From contig PJAB01000139.1 of assembly GCA_002887195.1 (NCBI GenBank), positions 1 through 38,277 of the forward strand: a stretch of DNA of 38,277 bases, written 5' to 3'. The number at the start of each line of letters is the position of its first letter. Within the stretch, counting starts at the first letter, position 1. Under the pieces are notes generated by a model. It was given only the letters and a program-made list of their open reading frames with translations, did not search any database and was not told the origin of the DNA. The DNA is from Chrysochromulina parva (taxonomy: Eukaryota; Haptophyta; Prymnesiales; Chrysochromulinaceae). Positions 1 to 9,182 of the stretch are shown piece by piece. The translations under genes were made by a program, and so were the position numbers.

Positions 1-272
1 TCCTGACATGTATCCAGTGTGACACCAAGGAAGCGCCCAAGATACATGTATCGTAATGTATCTCATGTGTATCCCAAAATGTATCTTGGACTCGTTTGGG
101 ATACGTGTGAAATACATGCAAAATGTCAAGATACATGTAAATTCTCTTGGATTGTAACAGAACATGTAAGATACATTTGAGATACATCAGGATACATTCG
201 GGATACATGTATCCTTCAGGATACATACAGGATACATGCAGGATACATGCAGGATACATCAGGATACGTATT
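1..272. repeat. Degenerate GATACAT tandem array
   Basis: This stretch is made of closely spaced variants of GGATACATGYA and GATACATGTATC. The last is a perfect palindrome and occurs near 41-53 and 201-213. Between about 205 and 270 the units run nearly head to tail at about 11 nt. It is AT-richer than the rest of the window and has no coding ORF. It looks like a minisatellite running off the left edge. No function is evident. Confidence 0.8.
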
Positions 273-799
273 GTATAGGAAACTCCCCCCAATTTGTATA
301 GGAAACCCCCCCTAACCCAGATCGACCCATGAACCCGACGCCCCCGAATCACGCCGCGTGCTGCATGGAGCATATATCCACGCGATGCGCTTCTGCGCCG
401 TGATGAGGTTGTCATGGACAATGGCCATGGAGGTTGTGCTCCTCCATGGGCGAGAGGAGCTCGAGGCACACCCCCTCGATCTACCCTCGATCGCCAGCTC
501 AGGTCCTGAGTGTTGTCCTGCGGTGTAGAGCTTGAGCTCAACTTCACGTCCCACAGTAGCTGCGGTTGGGCTTAACGGTTCATAAGTTGGCGTGGGCTAC
601 TGTTGGGATGTGATAGTGTTTCGGGTACTGTACGAGACACCGGGGAGCCGGGGCACACACGTTGCACACACGGGATACTTCCGCATGCGAACCCTGTGAA
701 CCCGAGCAAAAGAACCTCCACAGTGTCCAGAACCGAAGCGACTGTGTGGCACTGACCTCTATACACGCGATGTCCGATCACATCACCACATTCACGCGT
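273..799. other. Non-coding 3' flank, no gene seen
   Basis: The stretch between the GATACAT array and the stop codon of the Sfi1-like gene has only short ORFs that lack an ATG or any recognisable motif. It probably holds that gene's 3' UTR. I see no tRNA, rRNA or mobile element in it. Confidence 0.5.
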
Positions 800-2401
800 C
801 TAGTCGAGGCCGAGGGCAGCAGACAATGCACGTGCTTCCTCGTCTGACAAGGCATGGATGGCGGCCACTATACTTGCTGGATCGACATGCGCAAGCGCAT
901 CCCAGGCCTGCAGCACTGGGAGCCAATCGCATGTTGCAACGGTTCCGTGCACCGTGGGTTCAGAGTTAGGTTCGGAGCATGCAGGCATGTCCACGAGAGC
1001 TTCAACAAGTCTCCTTGGTCGAACGTTCAAGAAGACCTTTTGATGTTCGGCCAACATCAAGCCTCGTTCGTCACGAAAGTCCTCACGAAAGTGCGGCTGC
1101 GGGCCGCTGTGGACTCTTTGCGTCACTTCCATGAGTTTGCTACGCGTCGCACTGCTCCAGCGCCATGCCATATCAAGCGCTTCTTCGACACGGAGCTTTG
1201 CTAGTGCTGCGGCGCGGAAGTTCTCGTTGGCATACTCACACCATCGTGCAAAGGGTCGCCTGATGTACAGCTGCCCGGAGCGTCGATCGATGACCAATCC
1301 AAGAAGCTGGTAGCGCGCGCGCCGCTGCGCTTTCGCATGCCACACCACCAGCGCAACTCTGCAGCTGGTGAGTGTACTCTGCGTCAGTTGGCTGACGGAC
1401 ATACGCGCGTACACCAGCTCGACTGATCGCGATGCTGCTGCCTCGACCCACGCGTTGAAGCCTCGCGTCAGGCAATGCGAATGCCACCAGGCTGAGAAAC
1501 CAATTTTTGGTGCATGCATGCAGCTGCGCATGCGCTCTCCCGCGAGCTCGAGCCACGCATAGAATGCAAGCGAGAGACAAGACTGCGTCCAAAATCGTCG
1601 GCTGACACCATTCATGTGCGCTCGCTCCACCGCCAGCGCCATGATCGGGGTCCACCGTTGCCAGCAGCTACTGAGCTCACGGTGGACGTACCAACAGAGC
1701 GCCGCGAAGGCGAGCGGCTGTGCCGCTTTCTGTGCCGCGATCGCCTCGGACCATGCACAGAGCCCCTTCACAAGCCCCCGCCGCTGCTCCAAGTGACGCA
1801 CGCTCGCGTGGATGCTCTCGAGGTTGCGTGCGCGGAGTGTCACTGCGAGCCACGACTTGCAGACGCGCGAGTAGATCTTGTACTGTGCAAAGTGCGTGCA
1901 CGAGCGGTGCAGTTTGGGCTGCGAGCATGCCTCAGCGGTGCGCCAGTGGTGCAACGCAGCGCGTAATAGTGCAGGGTACGTGAGGTTGAGACGTATCTTC
2001 GAATGTGTCTCAATGAGATGGCGCACATACGCTCGTCGAAGTCGTATGTTTTGGGCCGTTGTGAAAGCCATCCATTGCGCAAATGCGCAGCCGGAGCAGT
2101 AAGGAATCCAGATTCGTTCCGCGAGCCGGAGGAGCTCATCTGAGTCATGGCTACTCGGCGAATGCACTGTCGGAGAGATTTTCGTCAGTAAGGCTCTAAT
2201 GCGCGCGGTGTCCGCTGTCGCTAGCTCTCGCTTCGTTTCCTGCACTTGATCCACCAGCGTGGTGACGGTCAAGCTTTTTGCGACGCCGTCTGACGGACCT
2301 GAGGTGATCTGTCGCACGATATCGGAGAGAAGCTCTCGACGAGCTGATATCAGGCGGAGCTGAAGAGAATCAACTTGAGGTCGAGATGTTTTCATCTTCA
2401 T
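800..2401 (-). CDS. Sfi1-like Trp-repeat protein (putative centrin-binding)
   Basis: The protein is 533 aa from the first ATG (2401); the open frame goes further upstream only with a TTG. It carries a ladder of short helical motifs centred on Trp: FAQWMAF (about 107), HHWRTA (151), CKSWLAV (181), LCAWSEA (214), FYAWLELA (280), FSAWWHS (302), FNAWVEAA (315) and FARWCEYA (384). Spacing is often near 33 residues. This matches the Sfi1 repeat, which in known members forms a long helix that binds centrin at basal bodies or spindle poles. The repeats here are loose, so centrin binding is inferred. No transmembrane segment or signal peptide is seen. The last about 100 residues have no recognised domain and end in an Asp/Glu- and Ala-rich helix. 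It is a single exon, 284 bp downstream of the CaMKK-like gene on the same strand. Confidence 0.6.
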   Translation of the reverse strand: MKMKTSRPQVDSLQLRLISARRELLSDIVRQITSGPSDGVAKSLTVTTLVDQVQETKRELATADTARIRALLTKISPTVHSPSSHDSDELLRLAERIWIPYCSGCAFAQWMAFTTAQNIRLRRAYVRHLIETHSKIRLNLTYPALLRAALHHWRTAEACSQPKLHRSCTHFAQYKIYSRVCKSWLAVTLRARNLESIHASVRHLEQRRGLVKGLCAWSEAIAAQKAAQPLAFAALCWYVHRELSSCWQRWTPIMALAVERAHMNGVSRRFWTQSCLSLAFYAWLELAGERMRSCMHAPKIGFSAWWHSHCLTRGFNAWVEAAASRSVELVYARMSVSQLTQSTLTSCRVALVVWHAKAQRRARYQLLGLVIDRRSGQLYIRRPFARWCEYANENFRAAALAKLRVEEALDMAWRWSSATRSKLMEVTQRVHSGPQPHFREDFRDERGLMLAEHQKVFLNVRPRRLVEALVDMPACSEPNSEPTVHGTVATCDWLPVLQAWDALAHVDPASIVAAIHALSDEEARALSAALGLD

Positions 2402-2684
2402 CGTGCAGGATTTCAGGGCGCGATGTGCTCCAATGCGCAATGGTGTGCCGACGGTGCGGTGCCCGTGGCGAAAAGTACATCATCACTTGCCAGAAATAAC
2501 GGTCGCCTAAACCGGTGCCGCGATGCATGCATGGCTGTGGTATGTGTATGGCCTCTGGTCAACCTATCCCTCATCCTTCCAGGACCAACAAGCAATGCTC
2601 CAAGCTCAGGTCGTGGTAGACAACACCTAGACAACACCTCAACGCTCAAGCACCGCGCCCTCCGTCCAGAACCTCTCAATAAAC

Positions 2685-5512
2685 TCAATCCGCGCCTGCC
2701 GCATCGCCCTGTGCGTTGCCTGTGCTCTCCTGCGCCGTAGCCGCCGCGGCAGGCGTCACCTTCGCTTGCGGTGCAAGCGCGTCACACACGCGCTGCACGA
2801 CCCGAAGGAGCGAGCGCACACCGGTAAGGTATCCGTCCTCATGGCACTCGGCCGTGCCGTCCCACGGCTCGGTGTGCTTCACAGTCATGCTCGGAGGCAG
2901 AGCGTACGACGAGCCGAAGTTCATGATCTTGAGGTCGACGCCCTTTGAACGGTGAGCATCGTCAAAGACGAGGAGCATTGTGGTCCTCAGAAAGACATGC
3001 CGCGCAAAGAAGGTGGAGCGCATAAGTGCGGCCTCGAGCGTCTTCAACTTGAGGAGTGTGGCGACCGCGAGCCCAGCATCCCGCTGCAAAAATATGGCGA
3101 TCGCCTCCGCAGTCTGCGCTTCATCAGCGAGCGTATTGAGGGTGGTGCCCTCGGATAGCGGGAGCAGATCGAGAGAGCCGTTGACAACCGTCTTGGCAGC
3201 ATCGATGCGGAATCCGAGCGTTCGACTCGTTGAGATGGTGTCGAGGAACTCAAGGTACCTGTGGAGAGGTACCGCACCGGCCTCCTTCTCTTCTGCGGTC
3301 AGCATCTGGGCAGCGCGCTCCGGCGCCATCGAGCGCATCGAGCCACACAAAGCCGCGTTTGGCGTCGCCTGCTCTGGCCCGAGGTCGATAGCTGTGATCG
3401 TCCGAACGCCCATTAGGAACGACATGGCACACGGCTGGCTCATTCCCGTGACCAAATCCCCCATGAGGATGTGCACCACATCCTCGGTGGTTCCAGCCAG
3501 AGAGCGAGAGGGCGGCGCGGCCGTTCTGCTCGTGACGGCGCGTGCCGCCGTAGGGACAGCTTCCTTCACAGGAGTAGGGACAGCTTCGTTCACAGGAGTA
3601 AGGACAGCTTCCTCAGGCTCCGGTGCCAGAGCCGTACTCGGGTCCCCACCTCCCAGGTCCCCACCGCCCACATCACCCATAACGGCCACGTCGTCCACAC
3701 TGGCCACAGCCGCGTCGACCGCGTCGGCGCCCCCGACGCTCGGGAGCTCGCCGGAGCGGAGATCGAATGAGGCCGCCTTAGGCAAGCCGCTCGCGGCCGG
3801 AGTCGAGGCGGCCTCGCGCGGAAACAGAGTCGTCGCCGCGGCGCTGTCGGAGGAGGTAGTGGCGGTGACGCTAACCATGCGCGTAGGGCTACTGCCACCG
3901 CTCGCCATGCGCTTAGGGCTGCCACCACTGAAGCTCACCATGCGCTTCAGACTGCTACCGAAGCTGAGCCCAAAGCTGGATCGCGCGCGCTTGGGCTTGG
4001 CGCCGTAGTTCGCATGTCCCGAGCTAGTGCCGCCTTCTCTGCCGACCCCCTCGGTCGCGCCGAGCCGCATGAACTCGTCACTGCTGCTCTCCGCCCCGGA
4101 GATCGAGTAGATGATCGGCAGGTGCGGTGCCAGGTGCCCACTCGCTGCGATCGCTCGGTAAAAGTTCGCCTCTGCGAGGTTGGAGCGCTTGCGGATGGTA
4201 TTCGAGCCAATCCGTAACCACCCAAACGTGGAGTCGCCTGTGCCGCACAACGCAAGCGCCGCGCCGAGCGCCGACGGCCCTGAGGCCGAGCCCAACTTGA
4301 TGGTAGACCGGTTGGTCACCGCCTGCTCGATCTCCTCCGGGCTGACCTGGACGTTCGACTCTGGCTGAAGGGGAAGGGGCTGCTTGTCGTGGTCAGTGAG
4401 CCACGCATTCAGGCGGAGCTGAGCGAGCGTGAGCCGCGTGGCCGGGTCACGCGTCAGCAGGCCCCCGATGACCTCACGGAGGCCCATCTCCTGCACCTCG
4501 GGCGGCGCAGGGGTGATCTCCGAAGCCTCAGAGATCTGCTTGAGCAACAGCATGGCCGTAGGCGCTTCAAAGGGAACCCGAGCACTTGCCCATGAATATA
4601 GCGTCACTCCTACTGCCCACAGGTCCACCACGCGGTTGTCGAACGTGCCCGACGTGTCGGACGAACAGAGTTCTGGGGAGAAAAAGGGCGGCGTACCTGC
4701 ATGCTTTGCATCCAGCGGCGCTCAGCGGCAATCAGCAGCACTCAGCGGCACTCAGCGCGCGAGGGCTTTGGAGAGAACGAGGGCAGCGTACCCGCGGTCT
4801 TCTGAGCGTTTGCATCGCCCTCGCAGAAGCACGAGGTTCCAAAGTCAGCAATCTTGAGCACGCCGGCGTCGCCCGGATACATCTTGCCCGGCCGCGTCAC
4901 CAACAAATTGTCCGGCTTGATGTCGCGGTGCACGATCTGGTTCATGTGAAGGTACTCGAGCCCCATGACAAGGTGGCGCAGGTGCGACCAGATGGTCCGA
5001 GGCGGGAGGCGCTGCGGCTTGCCATCGGCGCCCTTGATCTGCGACGAGCCACCGTCGACGTACTCGAGCACCAGAAATACCTCGTCCTGGTCGGGGTCGA
5101 GAATTACGTCAAACATTTGGACGCAATTGGGGTGGCTGATCTTCTTCATCGTGGCGATCTCCGTTTTGACTGTATCCAAAGCGCTGCCTGTCCGGCCCTG
5201 CCGCATGCGCTTTAGTGCAGACTTCTTGAGCACCTTGACGGCATAGAGATCACCCTTGCGGCTCGAGAGGAAGACCTCGCCGAACGCACCTTTGCCAAGT
5301 GTCTTGACAACCGAAAAGTCGTTCACAGAAGTGATCTCGTTGCCTTCCTTTCGTATCGATGCATGATCCGTGTCCGTGTCCGTGTCATGGCCGATCTTCA
5401 ATCGCATGGCCGAGCGCTCCAGCTGCAGCGTCTTGGTCTGTCGATTGTAAGCCGTAGTCCAATCCCCAGCGTCGACGTTGACGGCGGCGGTCTTCGGGAG
5501 GGAATTCCCCAT
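2685..5512 (-). CDS. CaMKK-like protein kinase fused to degenerate inositol polyphosphate kinase domain
   Basis: Exons are 4792-5512 and 2685-4696 (phase 1), giving 910 aa. I start at the ATG at 5512 (MGNSLPK); upstream the frame opens only with GTG. Residues 66 to about 340 are a complete Ser/Thr kinase: GKGAFGEV 73-80, Lys93, HRDIKPDN 195-202, DFG 223-225, SPE 247-249. The pre-helix insert, GLEYLH, and the ADFG-to-AGT segment resemble Ca2+/calmodulin-dependent kinase kinases. From about 398 the protein resembles the IP3K/IPMK family: a split N-lobe (398-438), TLGFRIDAAKT (about 731), LLVFDD (815), and LKIMNFGSSYALP with HEDGYLTG (829-866). A low-complexity Ser/Ala/Gly insert fills about 472-642. 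Two catalytic motifs are broken. The family PxxxDxKxG reads PCAMSFLMG (D to S, K to L), and the metal-binding Asp of IDFGKT is Asn. I infer an active protein kinase carrying an IPK pseudoenzyme domain. The gene is head-to-head with the KH gene. Confidence 0.75.
4697..4791 (-). other. Intron of the CaMKK-IPK gene, bearing an exon-start duplication
   Basis: This is a 95-nt GT-AG intron in phase 1. Splicing restores AGTPPFFSPE at the kinase activation segment, the expected family pattern. The first bases of the intron (4791 downward, GTACGCTGCCCTCGTTCTC) closely match the first bases of the downstream exon (4696 downward, GTACGCCGCCCTTTTTCTC). The duplication offset is exactly 95 nt, the intron length. 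The interior is built of GCCGCTGAGTGCTGCTGAT-like units. Confidence 0.85.
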
Positions 5513-5834
5513 TTCACAGCCAATGGTTCGTATAAAGACAAATGGGACCGGCGTACATTTGGATGCGGTTACCACTAGCTCGTAGACCCCTGGACCCCCT
5601 TCTCACAGCCATCCTCAATCGGCCGCCAGGCCAGGCATGGCCGGGCCACCTTGCATTCATTACAGTACACGGCTGAGTGGTGAAACACGTGCAGTCGGGA
5701 GAGCCGGCGGTGGAGCCATAAAAAGTGATTGACTGCACTTCGTCAAGTGAAACTTGTCTTGTTTTGCCTGACATCCGCGTGGACGTGCAGCTTCACGAGA
5801 TTGCCTCGCACTGTCTTCCAGCTTGGTTCGTCGG
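5513..5834. promoter_or_regulatory. Shared intergenic region of divergent CaMKK-IPK and KH genes
   Basis: These 322 bp separate two start codons on opposite strands and must hold both promoters and 5' UTRs. CATAAAAAG at about 5717 on the + strand is TATA-like and sits about 115 bp before the KH ATG. On the - strand, TTTATA lies about 20 bp before the kinase ATG, which is too close for an ordinary TATA box. No other site is supported. Confidence 0.45.
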
Positions 5835-8246
5835 ATGCTGCAGCAGCAGACTGCCGTGGGTGGCACGAAGAAACCGGCGGCATCCAGCAGCAGCGCGGGT
5901 GCTAAGCAGGCGGCCGTAGCAGCAGCCGCAGCTTTGCCTCCTCCTGGCCGGACGGCGGTTGGTTCAGGCGTGCTGCCGCCGGGCGTGCTCTCACCCACCT
6001 CCAAGAGGGGCGCGGTCGAGAGTGAGGCCGCCGCGGCGGCCACCGGCGCATGGACGGAGGTCGAGGTGGCGATCCCGCCGACGCTGCTCCCATGCGTACG
6101 GGAGCGCATCGATGAGGCCATCGATGACCTGAATCACCAGGAAGCATCCGATCTGATCTGCTTGCCCGAAGAGGATGTCGTGCGGCTCAAGGGGCCGGTG
6201 GACGCCGTCAAGAGCGCGCGCCAAATCATCGCAAGGATTCTGGATGGCGCGTCCACTGGCGGCGGCAGCGGCGGTGCAGCTCCTCCTCCTTCCTTGTCGC
6301 GCGGGCCACGTCCACTCGCCTCCAAGACGTCGGCTGGGCTGCCGCTGCTCACTGGGCTGCCGCCGCCGTCGGGCGTCTCTCACAGCAGCCGCAAGCCAGC
6401 CGCTGCGGCCGTTGGACCGCCGCCAAAGGCGTGGGGTCCTGGCGCCGTGCCCGCGTGGCTTTCTGCGGCCAGGGCGTCGCCGCAGCCCGCGCCCGTGGCT
6501 GAGGCTAAGGGGTTGCCGCAGACTGCACCAGCGTCGGCGGCTAAGGGGTTGCCGCGGGCCGCGGCCGCGGCCGCAGGCGCGTGCGCCGCAAACGGATGTG
6601 AGGCCAGCCGGTCGACGCTGAGGCAAGTCGCGCGTGACCTCGACGCGTTCAACGGAGCGCCGGCGATCACTGCGGCGGCGAGTGCTGGCACAGCGACGTA
6701 CGAGGAGGAGGAGGGTGAGTACGAGGAAGAGGGTGAGTACGAGGAGGAGGAGGGTGAGTACGAGGAGGAGGAGGGCGGCGCGGGGAGCGAGGGACTGATG
6801 GAGATCAACATCCCCCGCGAGTACGTCGGCAAGATCATTGGCGCCAAGGGGGCTGTGATCAACGCGCTGCGTGAGGAGAGCGGAGCCAACATCCGACTCG
6901 ACAAAGATGAGAGCGGCGCGGCGACGCTCACCGTGCACGGTGACGAGGCGAAGCTCGACCACGTCGCGTCCCTCGTGAAGATGATCCTAACGGCCGACCG
7001 ATCGGATCCCGACCTCGCCGCAATGATGAGCGGCGAGCCGCGCGCGCCCGTCGACGGAGATCGCGGAGATCGCGGAGATGAGGAGCGCCCGTCCGGAGAT
7101 CGAGACGAGGAGGAGTACATGCTGCTGCTCAACCCCGAAGAGGCACGAGCGCTCGAGAGCAGTCGGCAGCTCAAGACGGCCCTTAAGCTGGCGGGCGCGC
7201 GCGTCGCCATCGAGCGCACAGGTGACGGCTGGGTACGCCTCACACTACGGGGGGCGCACGCGGCCATAGAGGAAGCCAAGAGCCGTATTGAGGCCATCGT
7301 CACGCCCACCGAGGAACGTGACGCAGCAGCTACCGAGCTTGCAGCTGGCGGCGCGTACGGCGGCGGCGTGGGTTCGTCCGGCGATGGCAGCGGCAACTCC
7401 GCGCTGCCCACGGACGGCAGTGGCAGCGGTGCGGCAGGCAGCGTCGACGGCTCGGCGAGCTTTTCGGAGATGGGTGTCACGTCGAGGACGCTACCGAATG
7501 GCGAGGTCCGCGTCGAGATTGAGCTGACCAACAAGGACCAGGTTGGCGCCGTCATTGGGGAGAGCGGCAAGACGATCAATACGATCCGACGCGATGCGGG
7601 AGTCTCCATCATGGTGGAGCCACCGGAGAATGGGGTGGCGGGCTCGACACAGCGGCGCGTGGTCATCATCGGGCCGGCCGACCACTGCGCCGAGGCGATG
7701 TCGATGGTGCGCGACGTACTCCGCTCGAACACGGGAAAGCGCGACTACTCGCAGCGCATCGATGAGGCGGCCAGGGAGGGCGGCGGCATGGTGCGCCTCG
7801 CCGTAGAACGGCACCTCGTGGGGCGCATCATCGGCAAGCGCGGCACGACCATTAAGGAGCTGCGCGAGCGGAGTGGCGCGACGATCGAGGTGGCTAAGGA
7901 TGACAATGGCGTGGGCACCGTCACCATCAGCGGCGCGGCAGCAGCCGTCCGGGCGGCTCGCGACGAGATCAGCGAGCTCACGCGCGAGGATGTGCCTATC
8001 GAGGTGCAGCACACGCTCTCGCGCATGCTCGATGAGATGATCGTGATCAATGTGCCCGCGAGCCGCGTGGGGAAGCTCATCGGCGCGCGCGGTGCAGTCA
8101 TCCAAGGACTCCGGCAGCAGACGGGCGCCATCATTGACCTTCAAAAGGACGCGAACGGCTCGGCCACATGCATGCTGAAAGGCTCGATGGAGGTGATGCT
8201 CGCGGCCAGGGCCAAGATCGAAGCGATCATCGAGGGCCCGGCCTAA
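5835..8246 (+). CDS. Multi-KH-domain RNA-binding protein (vigilin/PCBP-like architecture)
   Basis: The protein is 803 aa from the ATG at 5835; the frame starts slightly earlier only with TTG. Four KH domains have intact GxxG loops: IGAKG (about residue 334), IGESG (about 573), IGKRG (about 664) and IGARG (about 747). Each is preceded by the usual I/V-x-I/V-P strand and a VG(K/R)(I/L)IG helix start. Two more KH-like folds lack GxxG, at about 70-135 (WTEVEVAIPPTLLP) and about 425-490 (YMLLLNPEEARALE); these probably serve structure rather than RNA contact. Ala/Pro-rich linkers and a Glu/Tyr-rich acidic stretch (about 289-313) separate the first two. KH proteins of this type bind single-stranded RNA or DNA and act in mRNA transport, stability or translation; the target cannot be read here. 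It appears intronless, although the acidic repeat contains donor-like sites. Confidence 0.85.
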   Translation: MLQQQTAVGGTKKPAASSSSAGAKQAAVAAAAALPPPGRTAVGSGVLPPGVLSPTSKRGAVESEAAAAATGAWTEVEVAIPPTLLPCVRERIDEAIDDLNHQEASDLICLPEEDVVRLKGPVDAVKSARQIIARILDGASTGGGSGGAAPPPSLSRGPRPLASKTSAGLPLLTGLPPPSGVSHSSRKPAAAAVGPPPKAWGPGAVPAWLSAARASPQPAPVAEAKGLPQTAPASAAKGLPRAAAAAAGACAANGCEASRSTLRQVARDLDAFNGAPAITAAASAGTATYEEEEGEYEEEGEYEEEEGEYEEEEGGAGSEGLMEINIPREYVGKIIGAKGAVINALREESGANIRLDKDESGAATLTVHGDEAKLDHVASLVKMILTADRSDPDLAAMMSGEPRAPVDGDRGDRGDEERPSGDRDEEEYMLLLNPEEARALESSRQLKTALKLAGARVAIERTGDGWVRLTLRGAHAAIEEAKSRIEAIVTPTEERDAAATELAAGGAYGGGVGSSGDGSGNSALPTDGSGSGAAGSVDGSASFSEMGVTSRTLPNGEVRVEIELTNKDQVGAVIGESGKTINTIRRDAGVSIMVEPPENGVAGSTQRRVVIIGPADHCAEAMSMVRDVLRSNTGKRDYSQRIDEAAREGGGMVRLAVERHLVGRIIGKRGTTIKELRERSGATIEVAKDDNGVGTVTISGAAAAVRAARDEISELTREDVPIEVQHTLSRMLDEMIVINVPASRVGKLIGARGAVIQGLRQQTGAIIDLQKDANGSATCMLKGSMEVMLAARAKIEAIIEGPA
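6699..6774 (+). repeat. In-frame acidic repeat with splice-donor-like units
   Basis: Repeats of 18-21 bp encode EEEGEY units within the KH protein. Each of the three internal units carries GGTGAGTA, a near-perfect 5' splice-site consensus, at 6714, 6732 and 6753. The reading frame is continuous, so splicing is not required. Confidence 0.8.
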
Positions 8247-8571
8247 GGCATCGATGGCCCGGCCTGAGGCACGCTCGGGGCCAGTCGGCGGGACGGCTGG
8301 GCGGAGGGGGAGGCGTTCAGGCGACGGTGCATTGCGAGACAGACGGTATTGACACGTCTGTCCATGCGCATTGCACTATGGTAGTATGATAATCTTGGAG
8401 GCAACGCGCCGATACCGTCGGGCTAGCGACGGGTTATTATCATATTTTGTCAATATTATACAACAAAGCCTGAGATGTCCTATAAAGTTGCCCTGGAAGC
8501 TGGATGGGTTTGGTGTGGATGGTGGTCTGGTGACGGAGAGAAAGAGAGAGAGAGAGAGGCTCAGCCATCCG
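8247..8571. other. Intergenic region between convergent genes with GA microsatellite
   Basis: This region holds the 3' ends of the KH gene (+) and the MaoC-like gene (-). An AT-richer patch lies at about 8380-8470. A GA-rich microsatellite on the + strand lies at about 8536-8558. No coding ORF or RNA gene is apparent. Confidence 0.6.
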
Positions 8572-9048
8572 TCAAGAAGCGCGAATCCTACGCGGCAGCA
8601 GGACCCTCGCGGCACCCTCAAGCACCAGCTCCGCCTCCTGGTTGGAACAGCGCGTCGCAAAGTCGAGCAGCCGGCCGCCTCCGGCCACGCGCTGCACCTC
8701 AATCTCTGCAGTCACAGTGTCGCCAATGTAAACAGGCTTCCGGAAGTTCAGCGACTGCGACACGTAGACTGCGCCCGGGCAGCTCTGGCCGACGATTGCG
8801 CTAAACATGGAGGCGTACAGCATGCCGTGCACGACCGGCTTGCCGAAGCGGGCAGCTGCTGTGAAGTCTTCGTTGGAGTGTAAGGGGTTGCTGTCGTGCG
8901 TTAGCTCTGCAAACGCGGCGACGTCGGCACTCGTCCACGTGCGCGTCGCGCGACCGACCTCGCCCACGCTGGAGAAATGACGGATGCCGAGTTGCCCAGT
9001 CCGACTTGCAGCCGCACAGTTGCTTCGCCCGAATCGCAGAGATCGCAT
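8572..9048 (-). CDS. MaoC-like hydratase, probably mitochondrial (R)-3-hydroxyacyl-thioester dehydratase
   Basis: The protein is 158 aa from the ATG at 9048. The first about 28 residues are rich in Arg/Ser/Ala with no acidic residue (MRSLRFGRSNCAAASRTG), which looks like a mitochondrial presequence. A single hot-dog domain of hydratase-2/MaoC type follows. The catalytic signature is THDSNPLH at 50-57, with Asp52 and His57 as the expected catalytic pair, followed by FGKPVVHGML at 68-77. YIGDTVTAEIEV at 107-118 is the usual later strand. Single-domain enzymes of this size act as the dehydratase of mitochondrial fatty acid synthesis (HTD2-like) or as (R)-enoyl-CoA hydratases; the sequence does not decide which. 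It is a single exon, divergent from the next gene over 134 bp. Confidence 0.8.
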   Translation of the reverse strand: MRSLRFGRSNCAAASRTGQLGIRHFSSVGEVGRATRTWTSADVAAFAELTHDSNPLHSNEDFTAAARFGKPVVHGMLYASMFSAIVGQSCPGAVYVSQSLNFRKPVYIGDTVTAEIEVQRVAGGGRLLDFATRCSNQEAELVLEGAARVLLPRRIRAS

Positions 9049-9182
9049 CACACAATCCTATCAGGTATCCTCTCACGTAAAGTCCAGAACTTCGTCTCCC
9101 GGCGGATAGGGGCTAGGGTGTGCAGGATCCAGACTGTTTCGGGTACAGAAAGTTCTACATAAGGAAATTCCTGCAACACGAA
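9049..9182. promoter_or_regulatory. Compact bidirectional promoter region
   Basis: Only 134 bp separate the ATG codons of the MaoC-like gene (-) and the small coiled-coil gene (+). Both promoters and 5' UTRs must fit here or overlap the genes. I see no convincing TATA box. Confidence 0.5.

Noticed and set aside
2980..4008. 342-aa + strand ORF opposite the CaMKK-IPK gene
   Set aside because: It is opposite a frame with clear IPK motifs; the product is low-complexity and motif-free.
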